A stretch of 64,000 nt of DNA from Golubevia sp. BC0850 (GCA_012976225.1 JAAVVG010000009.1:922524-986523); one strand, 5' to 3'. Positions 11,826 to 23,830 are shown, numbered from the stretch's first letter. Numbers and translations: made by a program. The notes: a model not told the origin generated them from the letters alone.

Positions 11826-13118
11826 CTAGATACAAATAGAGAAGACCTTGGATTCCATGATCAAAACTTCCTTCCCTCCGGCCTTCTTGACCACCTCCAA
11901 TTCTTGAACCTTCATTTCATCTTCACTCTCCTTTTCATTTCCATCTTTCAACCTGACTTGATATTCCTCTCCCACATAAACCGGATTCCTCGCCCTATAT
12001 TCCACTCCCCTGACCTCTCTTTCGTTTCCGTACCTCTTTCTAAATTGTCTCAAAATGAGATTGAGATTCAACGGCCCGTGAACCACTCTTTCGGGATGAC
12101 CTTCTTTCTCCTTGGCCCAAATTGGACATAGATGTATTGCATGAGCGTTATAAGTCAGAGCAGAATATCGAAATAGATGAGTTGGAGATTGAAGCAGATC
12201 TGAAGAAGTGGCGTTAGAGGTTAGGTCTTTATCGAAGAAAGCTGGCAGCTGATCTGACCTTGGCGGCTCATCAGCCAGAGTACTACTATTAGAACCAGAA
12301 ACTGAACCAGAACGTTTAGTGGGAGAGGCGGTAGAATTATTGGCTAAAGCTTTCTGATAGACCCAGCTCCTTCTATCTTCTAAGAGCACTTTGCTCCACT
12401 CCTGACTCTTTGAATCCCGTCTCTTATACTCTTTCTTAACCCAAACTACCAGCATCTCATTCCCATTCTTAATCTTCTTTACAGAGACCTCCTCAATGAA
12501 AGTGTCCTCCTTGATCTCATCTCCAACTTTCAAGCCACCTTCTTCAGACGACTTCCACTTCATCTCACCGCCAGCCCACATTCTCCTCACGAACACATCT
12601 CCAGGTGGATTGAAAGCGGTGTCCGATCCATCCTTTCCGAGAGAAGATGTTGGAGATAGAGGAGTGAAATAGACCAAGTGCTCGGAGGGTGACAGGATTG
12701 ATCGGCTTTCTTCTTCTGAGGCTGCCGGGTCTGATGCAAGTGAAGACTGGGTGTTCAGAGGTATCATCTCGTCTAGTAAAGTCCGAAGTAGAAGGAGTTG
12801 GTTTGAGTCTAAAGTCTGGACGAAGGAGGTTGCCGGAAGAAGTGGAGAGGTTGAAGGAATGGAATTGGAAGTGGAAGGATAGAATTTTTGGATCAGGCCT
12901 TGAACAGCCTGACTTGCTTCTGAAGAGCTCCACTCTGGTACGTTTGCTTTAGGAAGATTTGATGGAGTTGAGGGAGTGGTAGAGAGGAAAGAAGAAGATG
13001 GGTGGAAGTGACGGCTGATAGGAGTGGGTTGCAGGCTGATAGAAGGAATCGACATTCCTATCCTCTTGCTTAATCGGAATGCAGATCCAGTTCGACTTGA
13101 TGCTATCCTTGTAATCAT
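11826..13118 (-). CDS. HTD2: mitochondrial 3-hydroxyacyl-thioester dehydratase (Htd2/RSP type)
   Basis: A single exon of about 430 residues. The hot-dog signature LFRYSALTYNAHAIHLCPIW followed by HPERVVHGPL (about 325-360) is typical of fungal Htd2, the type 2 dehydratase of mitochondrial fatty-acid synthesis that removes water from 3-hydroxyacyl-ACP. The N-terminus MITRIASSRTGSAFRLSKR is Arg/Ser-rich without acids, as for a matrix presequence. I therefore prefer the ATG at 13118 over the in-frame ATG at 13211, whose extra 31 residues are acidic/basic mixed. An N-terminal half (about 70-230) matches the non-catalytic part common to fungal members. The start codon faces that of the HIT gene across 98 bp, suggesting a shared promoter. 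Confidence 0.85.
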   Translation of the reverse strand: MITRIASSRTGSAFRLSKRIGMSIPSISLQPTPISRHFHPSSSFLSTTPSTPSNLPKANVPEWSSSEASQAVQGLIQKFYPSTSNSIPSTSPLLPATSFVQTLDSNQLLLLRTLLDEMIPLNTQSSLASDPAASEEESRSILSPSEHLVYFTPLSPTSSLGKDGSDTAFNPPGDVFVRRMWAGGEMKWKSSEEGGLKVGDEIKEDTFIEEVSVKKIKNGNEMLVVWVKKEYKRRDSKSQEWSKVLLEDRRSWVYQKALANNSTASPTKRSGSVSGSNSSTLADEPPRSDQLPAFFDKDLTSNATSSDLLQSPTHLFRYSALTYNAHAIHLCPIWAKEKEGHPERVVHGPLNLNLILRQFRKRYGNEREVRGVEYRARNPVYVGEEYQVRLKDGNEKESEDEMKVQELEVVKKAGGKEVLIMESKVFSICI

Positions 13119-13216
13119 GTCAACCCGATGGAGATGAGTGCGCTGGTTGGCGAAACAAGAAGCTTTCCTTTCACTCTTCTCCCTTTCCTTCTTCCCATCA
13201 CAATCGTTCACTGACC

Positions 13217-14289
13217 ATGACGCATCACACGCTCGCAGCCTTCAAAGATCAACCTTTGATAAAGCAAGATGATTGCACTTTCTGTCAGATAGTAGCTGGA
13301 AAACAACAGGCCTTCAAAGTTTATGAGGTGAGACCACGGAACGGTTCTTCTTCCGACCTGGCTTCGAATTGCTCTATTGTCGAACGACATCTTTCGAGCA
13401 GCCTTCAAGCATGGATCAAGTTCCGATGCTAGTCAATTTTATGTTGAAGGCGTCGAGAGCCTACAAACTGAAGTCGTCTTCTGAAAGCTGATGATCTTTT
13501 TCTTCTCTCCCACTCGAATCGATAGGATCAGCACACGATGGCTTTCCTAGACATCCTGCCCCTCCGAAAAGGTGAGAAACGATGCTTGAAAGCTTCATTC
13601 TTCGCATCAAATCTATTGGCCTTCCAGAGAAAGAGGCAAATAGAGCGGCACTTAGTCCTCCGGTAGTGCGATTCTCCCCGAGACTGTCGCTTCTCCCTCG
13701 TCTAGTCTTTCTATCTGACGCTTTTTGTTGAATATCCAGAAAGGATTGATCCTAATCTTCTATTCCTTTCTGCCCACAGGACATACTCTGGTGATTCCCC
13801 GGTCTCACGTCTCTCAGCTTTCCACCCTCTCGCCTCTCGAAGCTTCACAAGTAGCTCAGTCCCTAGTATTAGTTTCTCGAGGTCTATCTAAAGCACTAGG
13901 AGATGAAAGAATGCAGGTCATAACCAACCAGATTTATGGTCAAGTGGTGCCTCATGTGAGTGTTCTTTGATTGACTTCACCACTCTAAAGCTCCCTCGCT
14001 TGTCAACCTTCTTACCGTGGCTCTCCTTCTTTCTCTGATGTTACTTCCCTGTCGAAAGGTTCATTTTCATCTAGTCCCAGCGCCGACCTTCTCAGGTTCT
14101 TCAAAGAGTAAGGAGAAGTCGGAACCGAAACCAAAGAGCCCACCAAATCCTATGCTCCTGATAGGACATGGAAGAGATGAGTTAGATGATGAGGAAGGAG
14201 AGGAACTTTGTAGAACGATTCAAGTTGCGATTGAGCAGGAGAGAAAAGAATGGATTACACAGTTGGAGGGAGAGAAGTCTAAGTTATAG
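13217..14289 (+). CDS. HIT-family (histidine triad) nucleotide-binding protein
   Basis: Exons 13217-13327, 13526-13571, 13780-13955 and 14059-14289 give 187 residues. The N-terminus contains CTFCQIVAGKQQAFKVYE, typical of HINT-like proteins. Next are DQHTMAFLDILPL and GHTLVIPRSHVSQL, then the histidine triad VVPHVHFHLVP split exactly by the last intron. The C-terminal tail is Lys/Glu-rich with LLIGHGRDELDDEEGE. HIT proteins of this type hydrolyse AMP conjugates such as AMP-lysine or adenylated intermediates; the substrate here is unknown. It is divergent from the Htd2 gene and convergent with the helicase gene. Confidence 0.9.
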
Positions 14290-14771
14290 GATTTTGTTGC
14301 ATCAAGTATAGGGGCTTGCATTCTTGAATCGACTGATTCTTAATCCAATGTGTTTGAGATTGAAGGAGAACCGGAAACATTCATTCTGAAGCCTTCGTTT
14401 TCGGAGTGCAATTGGGAAAGAAGTTTCAATCTTGGTCTCACTTCCAGTCCCTCATTAGATGAGGTCTGGCTACAGATCAGTTCGATCTGAGATTTCAAAG
14501 TCAACACTAGATGTCATGCAAAGACGAAACGAATCTATAAAGATGGATTAGAAGAAATGAAAAACAAAGATTGTAATGCAAAGAAAGTACAAAGACAGAC
14601 ATCTAATTGATGAAAAACAAAGAGAACAATTGCTGCAAAAATAGTTGTTGGCATGACAAGTGAGAAAATCTATAAATCATGACCCATAATGATAGCTGAC
14701 TATTAAAGAGACTACTATAAGATTTGAATATGCGAGGTCATGATGATTGAAATCTATGATTAAAGCTCAAT
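14290..14771. other. convergent 3' flank
   Basis: AT-rich noncoding stretch between the convergent HIT and helicase genes. It presumably holds both 3' untranslated regions and polyadenylation signals. I see no further gene. Confidence 0.6.
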
Positions 14772-17299
14772 CTAATAAGGAGCACCTCTTGAACTTTGGC
14801 CTCTTCCACCCCTTCCTCCAGAATTGCCACCTCTAGAATTGCCACCTCTTCCACGTCCCCCTCCTCTACCGTTGGAGTTACCTCCTTCTCTTCCCGGAAG
14901 TTCTCTGACGATGTTCAAACCTGGAACACCTTTGAGACCCATTTTACCAACGGCTGAAGATGGGGAGAGAAGACGAGTGAGAGAGTCAGAAGAACCGAAA
15001 CGGATGAGCTTGAGAACATGAACAAAAAGCCTTTACTCACTTTTAGCCATAGTAGGAGGAATACTTCCATCACCTCCACTAAACAACAATGCCTGAATAG
15101 CATACATGTTCATTTCAGCCACCAAAGTTTCAGCGTTCCATTTCAAATCCTTCAAACTAGCTTTATAATAACCTAAACTAGCAGCATAAGCTTGACCTTT
15201 AGTTTCATCACTAACTTTCGAAAGAGCTTCTTCAATGATTGCTTTATCAGAACTTAAATCTGAAAAGCTCTCTTTCTTTAATTCTTGAAGAGGTAAATCT
15301 CTCATTTCTCCCTTATTCAGGAAGAATTTTTCAGCAGGAGTCAAGATTAAGATCCCATGACCTGCAGCTCCTGCTCTTGCAGTTCTTCCTAGACGATGAA
15401 TGTATTGCTCTCCAGAAGATGGGAGGCCTACCTGAATTACAGCGGTGACGTTGGGCCAGTCGACTCCACGAGCTGCAACGTCTGAAGAGAACATGATTCC
15501 ACTTTCTGCATTCTTGAATTCCTCTGATTGTTGTCGAGGGAGAAGTTAAGGGACATTGAGTCAGTAGTGCGATTGATAGAGATCCCTATCGATTGCGAAC
15601 AACTTACCACTAGCTTTAGCTCTCTGAGGCTGACTTTTCCTACTGTGAATTTCAAAAACTTTAGGTTTATCTGTTCCAGTAGCGTTTCTAAACACATCAG
15701 CCGCCAAACCAGTAGCTCTAGCAGTAGGGAAAAAGAAAATCATCTTTCCCTTCCCTCCATTCTCCTTCATTTCCGTTTTGCAAATCGCCAAACTCAGAGG
15801 TAAGAAATCAGTAAAACCAGCAATGATGAATTTCTGTTCAACATGTTCATGAGTGTTGGTTTCATCTTCTTTTAAAGTGTTAATGAAAAGATGGTTGGAA
15901 GATAGGTTGGAAACTTGATGAACTGAAGGTGGGATCGTAGCTGAGAATAATAGATGTTGTCTTGGAACTTGAGAACGTGAAGGTAAGAATGCCATGATCT
16001 TCTCTAATTCGGCTTTGAATCCCATATCTAACATTCTATCAGCTTCATCTAGGATTAAAACCTTGAGGTTTTGCATTTGAGATGAAAGGCCGTTTTGAAG
16101 ATGATCTAAAAGCCTTCCTGGAGTTGCAATTAGAAGGTCGGCACGAGAAGAGGAGAGATTACGTTTCTCGGTTGAGATCTGAGGGAGTCGAAGGGAGATG
16201 GATAGAATGAGGAGAGATTCGAGAGGGAGGTAAGGGATTCGCGACTTTCGACGCTACATTCCGTGTCCGAAAGGTTCCTTGTCAAACGACTCCAAAGCTG
16301 ATCCAAACTTTGACTACTCACATTAGTTCCACCAACGCAATGCTGAACTCCAAACGCTCCACCCATTTTTTCCAAAAGCATCTGAGCTTCTACTTTGATC
16401 TGCAAAGCCAATTCTCTAGTAGGACTTAGGACTAAGACTGAAATTTGACCTTGATTGGGTTTGTTAGGCATTCTACAGAGGGCCTCGATGGAAGGGATCA
16501 AGCTGAAAGAGAAAGAGTAGAAATAGCAGGTGTAAGCTTCAGCTTTGGGGTGGGGGAGAGTAAGGAGACTCTCGGTTCTGCCTTCTCTACATGAAGCTTT
16601 CAACCCATTGAAGGACCACGGATAACCTAAGATCGCAGTGAAACAAGGAGATTCGAGAGGCTAAGCAAAGCTGGGGCTGGTGTCAATCGCCCCTTGTCTT
16701 TTCCCAACTCTCCTTAATCCAAGCGTCCATTTGCTATCCAATCAACGACCTTTGGCCTCTCACAACAACCCTCAAGTAACTTTTGAAACTGTGGTTGAAT
16801 CCACCAGACCCTGTCTAACTGCAAATCCAACTCACAAAGCCAAAGTCTTTCCAGTTCCAGTACGAGCCTGAGCCAAAAGATCATTGCCAGAAAGAGCTGG
16901 TTGTAAAGTCTGAGCTTGAACTTCAGTCATAAGATCGAAGGGAATGGAAGCCAGAATTCTAGGGTCGATGGAAAGAGATTTGAAGGAAGTGGTAGAGAGA
17001 TGAGAAGTTCCTGAAGCTGCTGGAGCTGGTGATGCGGCTGGAGTTGAATCGGTTGAATTGAATCTTGATTGCTGAGTTGGATTTCCATTTCTGCTTCCGT
17101 TGGGATTTGAATTTCCACCTGTACGACTACCTCTACCTCTTGCACTCCCTCTTGAGCCTGATGCACCTCTACCTCTACCTCTACCTCTATTGGATTGATC
17201 TGCCATGCTGATAAAAGTTTGACTGGCTTGAAAGGATCGAATTGGTGTTGAAATTGAGGTTGAAGCAGAAATTGAGAGCCTCCTCAACAAATTGTTCAT
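14772..17299 (-). CDS. DEAD-box RNA helicase, probably mitochondrial (Mss116/CYT-19 type)
   Basis: Minus-strand exons 17299-16836, 16502-16322, 16178-15608, 15523-15041 and 14953-14772 give about 626 residues. Motifs seen in order: Q-motif region with PFDLMTEVQAQTL, motif I ARTGTGKT (about 145-152), PTREL, TPGRL, DEAD (about 259-262), SAT (about 294), then VAARGVDWP and HRLGRTARAG (about 448-457). The N-terminus (MNNLLRRLSISASTSISTPIR) looks like a mitochondrial presequence and is followed by RGRGRG repeats. The C-terminus is an RGG/GRGG tail. Mss116-type helicases are RNA chaperones for mitochondrial group I/II intron splicing and translation. The first intron is long (333 nt). It starts 83 bp from the divergent TRM112 gene. 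Confidence 0.88.
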
Positions 17300-17382
17300 A
17301 AGGATTGGTTGTGGAGAGAAGAAAGAAGAAACTTGCAAAGAACAACCATCCTAATAATATTCACTACTCTACTTTGTCAAGA

Positions 17383-18134
17383 ATGAGACTTCTAACGCAC
17401 AATCTTTTAGCCTGTCATTCAAAAGCTTGCGTTTCAACTTCGTTGAATTTCCCACTTTCCTTCAATCAAGTTCAATTGGAACTCATCCAAGCAGATTTCA
17501 ATCCAGATTTCATTATCAACTTCTTACCAAAAATTCATTGGCCAGCTTTGGTGGAAGCGAGTAGGCAGGTGAGTAACTTTACTTTGATTCAAACTTGGAG
17601 ATCTATCTTAGCAACAGATGAAAGGTGGAAAGGGAAAGAGAGGCAACCTTCGAGGTAGTCAGAAAGAAGATGGCTTCAGAATGAGCTCTAATCATCCTCT
17701 TATCTCTTCTCTTTCTCTCTACCAAAGCTGGGAGACTCATCTTTACCAGAACAGTCACCAGATCTATCCAATCCAAAATTGGATGAAGCTGCTTTAAAAG
17801 CTATTCATCATGTCCTTTTGGAGGTGAGTCGTCTGACATTCTCTCTCCTTGATTTCTATTGTTCTTTGTTTCTCTGCTTCTCATCTGACTTGTCGTTTCT
17901 TAATTTTGCTTTATTGCCATCCGAAGATTCATGTGACGGAAGGAGAAATGATTTGCAAATCCTGTTCTCATAGCTACAAGATTCGAAATGGAATTCCAAA
18001 CATGGTCAGTGTTCTCAAACTTCCCTTTCCCACCAGAGGTCTTTTTATCAGGATTCAGTTAGCTGACAAACGCCTTGATTTGTTTTTCGTTTACTCCCGT
18101 TCAGCTTCTGGCAGAACATGAGATCATCGCCTAA
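17383..18134 (+). CDS. TRM112: TRM112, activator subunit of tRNA/rRNA/eRF1 methyltransferases
   Basis: Exons 17383-17568, 17728-17823, 17927-18004 and 18105-18134, all phase 0, give 129 residues, the normal length for the family. The start MRLLTHNLLACHSKAC, the zinc-ribbon half EGEMICKSCSHSYKI, and the end NGIPNMLLAEHEI are hallmark Trm112 sequences. The zinc cysteine at C11 and CxxC at about 105-108 are present. Only one CxxC is obvious, as in the later half of the fold. Trm112 is a small partner that stabilises Trm9, Trm11, Bud23 and Mtq2. It is divergent from the helicase and convergent with TSC10. Confidence 0.95.
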
Positions 18135-18483
18135 AGTATCTTCATCCCACCCCCTCTCTCTCTCTCTCTCCATAGATTCTTCCCATTTCTTTTTATTTGT
18201 ATTCTAAGCAGTTCTCCCACACCTTTCAAGCATCAATTTCTCAACTTCATTATTTAGCCCTGAATCGGAATTCGCTTTGACAAACTCATGGAAACAACAT
18301 TTTCGGTATTCAGAAAAAAGAAGCAGCTTGCCCAAAACCAAAATCGTTCCCTTTGCCTCGAAATTCCAAGAGCACCAGCTCTTGAAGGACAAATTGATAA
18401 ATCTCAAATTACTGAAAGTAAAGTCAGGTACATGGTTGCCCAAACAGAGAAAATCGAGAACTCAAAATTGAGAACTCTCACTC

Positions 18484-20384
18484 TTACGTAGATCTACCTG
18501 GAAAATCGATTCCCAATTCCTTATAATGTTCTTCCCTATGTTTCACAATCGGAGGATCTGCGCTGAAGATTCTCCAAATAGGCAGTCCAATCTACAGAAG
18601 AAGAGAAAAAGTTAGATACAGTCAGAGATACTTGCATGCAAGGAAGTGGGAATCGTTGGAAAGAAGGAAAAGAGAAATCGTAGAGATTCCCTCGAGGAAG
18701 AAGGAAGGGGTGAGTAAGAAAAGTAATTAACAACTTGAACTTACAGCAGCTATCAACCCTTTTCCAACATCAAGCATCCCATTTCCAGGACTAGAACCTT
18801 TCATTGCTACCCTGAAAAGTTCAGTGTCGAAATCGGTTGTGATGTGGTATTGATTCTTCTCAAGACCTTTTGAAGCGGGATGTGGTTGAGGAAAGGGCGA
18901 GAAAGATTAAGGAAGAAGTAAGAGGATTAAAGAGATCCAAGTCAGAGGAAGATCCGAATGATTTCTAACCCCAAAAGAAAAGGAACCCCCCCCCCGGGCG
19001 GCGGCTGTTGAGCAACAGTAACTCACCTCTCATCAAACCCTTAGCACAATCTTCACAACTCAGAGCTTCAACTTTCCCTTCGATCTCTTTAGTGATCCTA
19101 GGTTTCGTTTTCTGTTCAATTTCGAAACCAGGAGAAAGAATCGTTCCTGGGAAATAGGCATGGATTTTGATTCCGTAGAGAAGTAGTTCTGATCGGAGAG
19201 AATCTGCTAGACCTGTAGAAGGAAAAGCAGTGCCAAAGATTATCGATGAGGGTTCGAAGAGAGTTTCAGAAAGGACAGAGGAGAGAGGGAGAAAGGAAAG
19301 AAGGAGGGTGAGCCACAAGAGAGGAATGGAGATCGATTGAAACCCGTCAAAATTAGATTTCAGGAGCCGGACTAGATAAAAATATTTTAGCATGAAAGGC
19401 TTACCTCTGATAGCATGTTTCATGGGAGTGTATTGCGAGTAACCTACCAAACCCATGTAACCCAAAGTACTTGATACGAGCACGATTCTTCCATCTTTCA
19501 TGCCTGAACGAGCCATAGAGTTAGCAGCTGCCTGTAAGTGATCAGTAAGGGTAATTGACAGAAGTTAGAAGACGAGATCTGAAAATCATCAGATCCGAAG
19601 GCCTTTCCCTTTCTATGATATCTGCTCCTTCATTGTTTCGCTTTCGCTCTCCTTCTCATTTTCCAAAAGCTCCTGAAAATCCTCAATGTTTTTTCTCTCT
19701 CTCCAGTCTGAGGTTCTGATGGAAGCATTTCTGTTCTGTCTCGAAAGACCTACCTTCCGTTCCACGATTCCCTTTCTCTACCTCTCTCTCCATACTCACA
19801 TGAGCAGTACTCAAAGCAGTCCAATAAACAGTCTTCATTCCCATCTGAAAATCCTCTTCACCCTGTTCTAAAAAGAAGCCAGGTTGAGCTCCTCCAGCAC
19901 AACAGAAGACTATCTGTGGAACTCTGTTACATTTGTCCAATAAAGCCTTGGCCCCTGAGAAGGTTGAGACATCTGCTGAGATGTAAGAATGAGTTTGAGA
20001 TGTTGAAATTGATGCTGCCTACGAATTGCAAATGCCAACAGAGGAGAGAAGGTAATTGAATTCGAGTCGTAAGGAAAGAAAGTTGCTTGCTTCGACGTTT
20101 GCTCGTACAATACATACCTGAATCTTATCAAAAGCTAGCTTCAGCTTTGATTCATCTCTAGCAGCTATAGTCACATTTGCGCCTCTTTTACTTAGCAGAA
20201 TTGCTAAAGCTTCTCCTAGACCTTGAGAACCTCCAGTGATTAGAACTTCTTTGTTTTTCAGATCTAGATTCGAACTTCCGAATAGGTTCATGGTGACTGA
20301 TAGAAAGATGATTGACGAGATTAGGATTATCAAATGAGAAAAGCTAGAAGATTGACTTAGATTTGATAGAAATTCTTGGACCAT
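18484..20384 (-). CDS. TSC10: 3-ketodihydrosphingosine reductase
   Basis: Minus-strand exons 20384-20118, 20018-19800, 19531-19405, 19212-19027, 18866-18745 and 18591-18484 give 342 residues, close to Tsc10/KDSR. It is a short-chain dehydrogenase with cofactor loop TGGSQGLGEA (about 50-59), CCAGGAQPG, catalytic Ser in IVLVSS (about 182) and YTPMK (Tyr195/Lys199). A hydrophobic segment at about 18-32 precedes the Rossmann fold, as expected for ER membrane attachment, and the end IGLPIWRIFSADPP matches the family. It reduces 3-ketosphinganine to sphinganine with NADPH, the second step of sphingolipid synthesis. It is divergent from the alcohol dehydrogenase gene with 158 bp between start codons. 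Confidence 0.92.
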
Positions 20385-20475
20385 GACTATAGATGGATTT
20401 GGTTGGTCTTGATTGAAGAAGAATTGCGCTTCTCCACCGGAGTTTGCGCTGTTTAAACCGTTTCACCCGAACAGC

Positions 20476-20485
20476 TATATAAAAA
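20476..20485 (+). promoter_or_regulatory. TATA-like box
   Basis: TATATAAAAA lies about 58 bp upstream of the ATG at 20543 of the alcohol dehydrogenase gene, in the short divergent promoter shared with TSC10. Its position fits a core promoter element for the plus-strand gene. This is inferred from sequence alone. Confidence 0.5.
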
Positions 20486-20542
20486 GAGGGATGGAGAATC
20501 TGTGTTTTCCCTTCCTTAAGACCAACCCAATCTCTCGCAGAC

Positions 20543-21938
20543 ATGTCCAACCAATTCTATCAGCTCCCAGCCCCAGCCTCCAGAAACGGTTTCAACGTTC
20601 TCGAACTCAAATCTGGTCCAATTCCACAAGTAGGAGAACACGATGTTCTAGTCAACGTCAAAGCTTGTTCTCTAAATTTGTGAGTGAACAAAAGGTCGAA
20701 GGTCTGCCTCGACAGTGATCCTACCGGTTCGCCACTGACTCTTCTCACTATCATCATCTTCAGCCGTGACTTAATTATCGCCTTAGGAAAATATCCCCTT
20801 CATCTCCAAGATGCTCCAACTATACCACTCTCTGATGGAGCTGGAATCATTACCCAGGTCGGATCTAAGGTCACAGAATGGAAGAAAGATGACCGAGTCA
20901 TGTCTATCTTCAACCAAACTCATCTGAAAGGTCCATCTGCTGATAAGAGAGAAATTCAAAGTGGATTGGGTGGAGGCCTAGATGGAATGTTGAGTCAGTG
21001 GAGAGTTGTGAGTAGGGTGTGCAGACGAGAAAGTCCAGGAGAGAAGAGCCTCCCAGAATGAGCTCATCCCTGACTTTCTCTTTCCTTTCATTCTCTCTCT
21101 TTCTCTTTAATTCTTTCTCTCTCTTTCTCTCTCTTGCTCTCTCTTGCTCTCTCTCTCTCTCCCTCTTTCTCTCTCTCAGCTCCCAGCCAATTCTCTAGTT
21201 AGAATCCCATCTCATCTCTCCTACGAAGAAGCCAGTACTCTACCCTGTGCAGCTGTAACCGCATGGAATGGGATGTACGGTCTATCGTGCAACGCATTGA
21301 AACCAGGTCAAGTAGTCGTAGCCGAAGGTACTGGTGGAGTTTCAGTCTTTACAGCTCAAATCGCAGTTCACTCCGGAAGTCACTGTGTCATCACCTCTTC
21401 TTCAGATGACAAGCTCAAGATTGTCAGAGATTCAATTCCCTCTGGTTTACAGCATCTCCTACATACCGTGAACTACAAATCCAATCCAGACTGGGATCAA
21501 GAAGTTTTGAAAGTTTCAAAAGATGAGGGAGCTGATCATATCATTGAAGTAGGAGGTCCAGGTACTTTACCCAAAGCTTTTAACTGCATCAAACGCGGAG
21601 GTGTCATTTCTGACATTGGATTCGTGGCTGGAAGTGAAACTCCTGTCAATGTTCCACTGCTTGCACTCTCTACTGGATCTATTTATCGTGGGGTTTTAAT
21701 CGGATCGAAAGAACAGTTTGAAGATATGGCTAAACTTTTCGAATCACAGAAGATTAGACCTATCGTCGATAAAGTCTTCGAATTCAAAGACGCTCTGAAG
21801 GCTTACGAATATCAGTGAGTTTTGATCGCATGAAGATGGATGAGTTGTTTGATAGACAGCTGAACTTACTTGATTCTTTCATTTCCCTCTCGAAGATGGA
21901 GCGCCGCTCACACTGGAAAAGTCGTCATCAAGGTTTGA
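20543..21938 (+). CDS. MDR-family zinc-type alcohol dehydrogenase/quinone reductase-like oxidoreductase
   Basis: Exons 20543-20679, 20764-21007, 21180-21814 and 21896-21938 join in phase (352 residues). Recognisable family blocks are SLNFRDLIIALGKYP (about 44-58), SDGAGIITQVG, GLDGMLSQW, LPCAAVTAWNGMYGL, the nucleotide-binding loop EGTGGVSVFTAQIA (about 185-198) and the end WSAAHTGKVVIKV. It resembles fungal MDR proteins annotated as zinc-type alcohol dehydrogenase-like. I see no clear structural-zinc cysteine cluster, so it may be of the zinc-independent, NADPH-dependent type. The substrate is unknown. The intron before exon 3 is a long CT tract. Confidence 0.85.
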
Positions 21939-23139
21939 AGAGTTTTCGCTCTCGATACAATGCACTTCAAATCCTAGCTACCTACTCATCTGTATTCAAA
22001 TTATCAACCCCGAATGAGACTTGGTGCCGATTATGCAAAATTCGACGAGCTTGACCAGGTCTCCTCATCTTGTGTTGCTAGGCGTGGAACTTCTCTTTCT
22101 GAGACTGGTTCTCAGACTCATCTTTGAGTCACACTCGGCGTGCTGTGATTCAAAAACAGGAATGCAGAACGTTTTTTCGAGAGAAAGGGTCAATGTTTTG
22201 TTTAGATCTCATTGTGCTGCTGTCTACGCCCCTCACTCTTCAACTTCGAGATTAGGTGAGTTTCGTTCGAGGTGGAAAGGGAGTGAAGCGTCTTGACAGC
22301 TTGCTGACTTCCTTCTTACTCTTCTTCCATTTCGTAATCGTTCCAAAGCCATGAAGAACTTTCCTAAAAAGTAACATAACATCAAAACCTCACAAAAAAT
22401 GGACAATGGACGATTTCTCTTCTTTAAGTTTTCCCTCGACTCTCTTTTTTTTTTTCTTGAGTATTTTTTTCTTTTTTTTTCTTTTCTTTTCCGTCAATTG
22501 ATTTCAGTCGCTTGTTCGCATTCACCTTCACACTCTTTAGATCCGTCTTTCGCTTTCTCTTTCTCTTTCTTCACAGAAAATCCACGGCTAGGGTTTTTCG
22601 GTGCATCTTTTCTTCATCTTTCCGATTCTGGTTACTGCGAGTATTTTTGAATTCTTTTGATTCAATTCTGTCGTCTAGTCGATAGACAACCCACTAATTG
22701 ACTTGTTTCCCTTTTTCGTTTCCACTCCTCGCTTCCCAGTCTCCTTCTCCCTCATTCTTCACTATACCCATTTTTCACTATTAAAGTGAGTTTCGTCAAT
22801 GTTTTTGGAACCATCCTTCTCAACTAAGAATCGTTTCAGACCACTGACCCATCTCTTCTTCTTCTCCCTCCCCCCTTTTTGAAAAAGTCTTATGCTCTGA
22901 TTGCATAAAATCCAATTATGCTTTAGCTCTCACAAACACAGTCTCATTCTGATTCTTTCGAATCTGCTTTCAAAACTGAGTTCTGCGCTTCAGACAAGGA
23001 AAGGTAGAGAGTATGAACACATCGAGACTTAGGAGCGATTGAAAGAAGTTTCAGAACCTCCGAGGTCTTATCAAAACCATTCCTTGAGATTTCAAATCGA
23101 AAGCGTCCTCAAGTCTAGTCTGAGCATCTTCAGGGGCTC
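21939..23139. other. gene-poor stretch, T-rich
   Basis: No coding region could be supported here. It contains a T/C-rich run at about 22440-22490, and a splice-donor-like GTGAGT at about 22787 that might mark an untranslated exon. Open frames are short and lack domains. It separates the alcohol dehydrogenase from the broken EAEL-family copy. Confidence 0.5.
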
Positions 23140-23830
23140 TCAAAGTCGATTCAGAAGTGGAGGGCGAGAATTATGCATCTGGTGGAGATGGCGAGTTGGA
23201 CGCTCCCTATACTCATCTTGAGTTTCAGGTTCGCGAGCTCTCTTGACACCCCGAGTAGTCCATTCGTTCTTGCTACCTTTCGGACCGTTGGAGGAATTTG
23301 CCCTTGTGTCAGGGGTTTCGTGGATTGGAGACTCCTGCGTGTCAGCTTGAAGTACAGCTAGTTCAGCTTCCTGTAAGAATAGAAGTCGGAAGAAAACGAG
23401 ATCAGCAAATTTTGGTATCGGTATTCCAATCCAGAAGAGATTTGACCGAGAAAAAGAAGGCGATCATACTCACCAACTCTTTCCTCCGTTGAACTTCCAT
23501 CTCGAAAGCTGTCAAGGCTGGCGGCTCATTTCTAATTCTCCGATTCCAACTTTTGCTAGACCGGTATTTGATTCTGATAGCTGAGAAAGAGCGCCCTTTC
23601 TCAGCTCTTGAAGCCCCTCTATTAGGATATCTTGAAGGAGGTGTTGAAGAACATTCGCTTGATTCTTTTGATGAGCTTCTCCCATTGTGCTGGGAGACAG
23701 CGGAAGTGGAGCCAGCTTGATTGTGGAATGGACCAGATTAATATGTATAGAAAGTAGGAACACTTGGGCTTGGAGGATACTGATTTTGAGGCAAGAACGG
23801 GTGAACCCTACTCTCGAGCAGCGACTGATT
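23140..23830 (-). pseudogene. second member of the unknown EAEL family, with an in-frame stop
   Basis: On the minus strand the last exon (23370-23140, 76 codons, starting EAELAVLQADTQESPIHETP) follows an exon ending RRKEL at 23474. Upstream the frame reads a Ser/Arg-rich stretch (NGRSSSKESSECSSTPPSRY) but is interrupted by one TAA at 23740-23738, just after LPQNQYPPSPSVPTFYTY. The paralogue at 43997 has an uninterrupted FPPRPRLPAFYSDHSS at the equivalent place, so the stop looks like a lesion. A non-obvious intron could instead remove it. I recognise no family. The protein would be basic, with many RS dipeptides and predicted disorder. Confidence 0.55.

Noticed and set aside
16130-16603. Open frame of 157 codons in the helicase gene
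   Set aside because: Only its middle part is exon 2 (16502-16322); the rest is flanking intron that happens to be open.
22399-22650. Phe-rich 83-codon frame as a membrane peptide gene
   Set aside because: It is the translation of a T/C-rich tract with no conserved feature or splice context.
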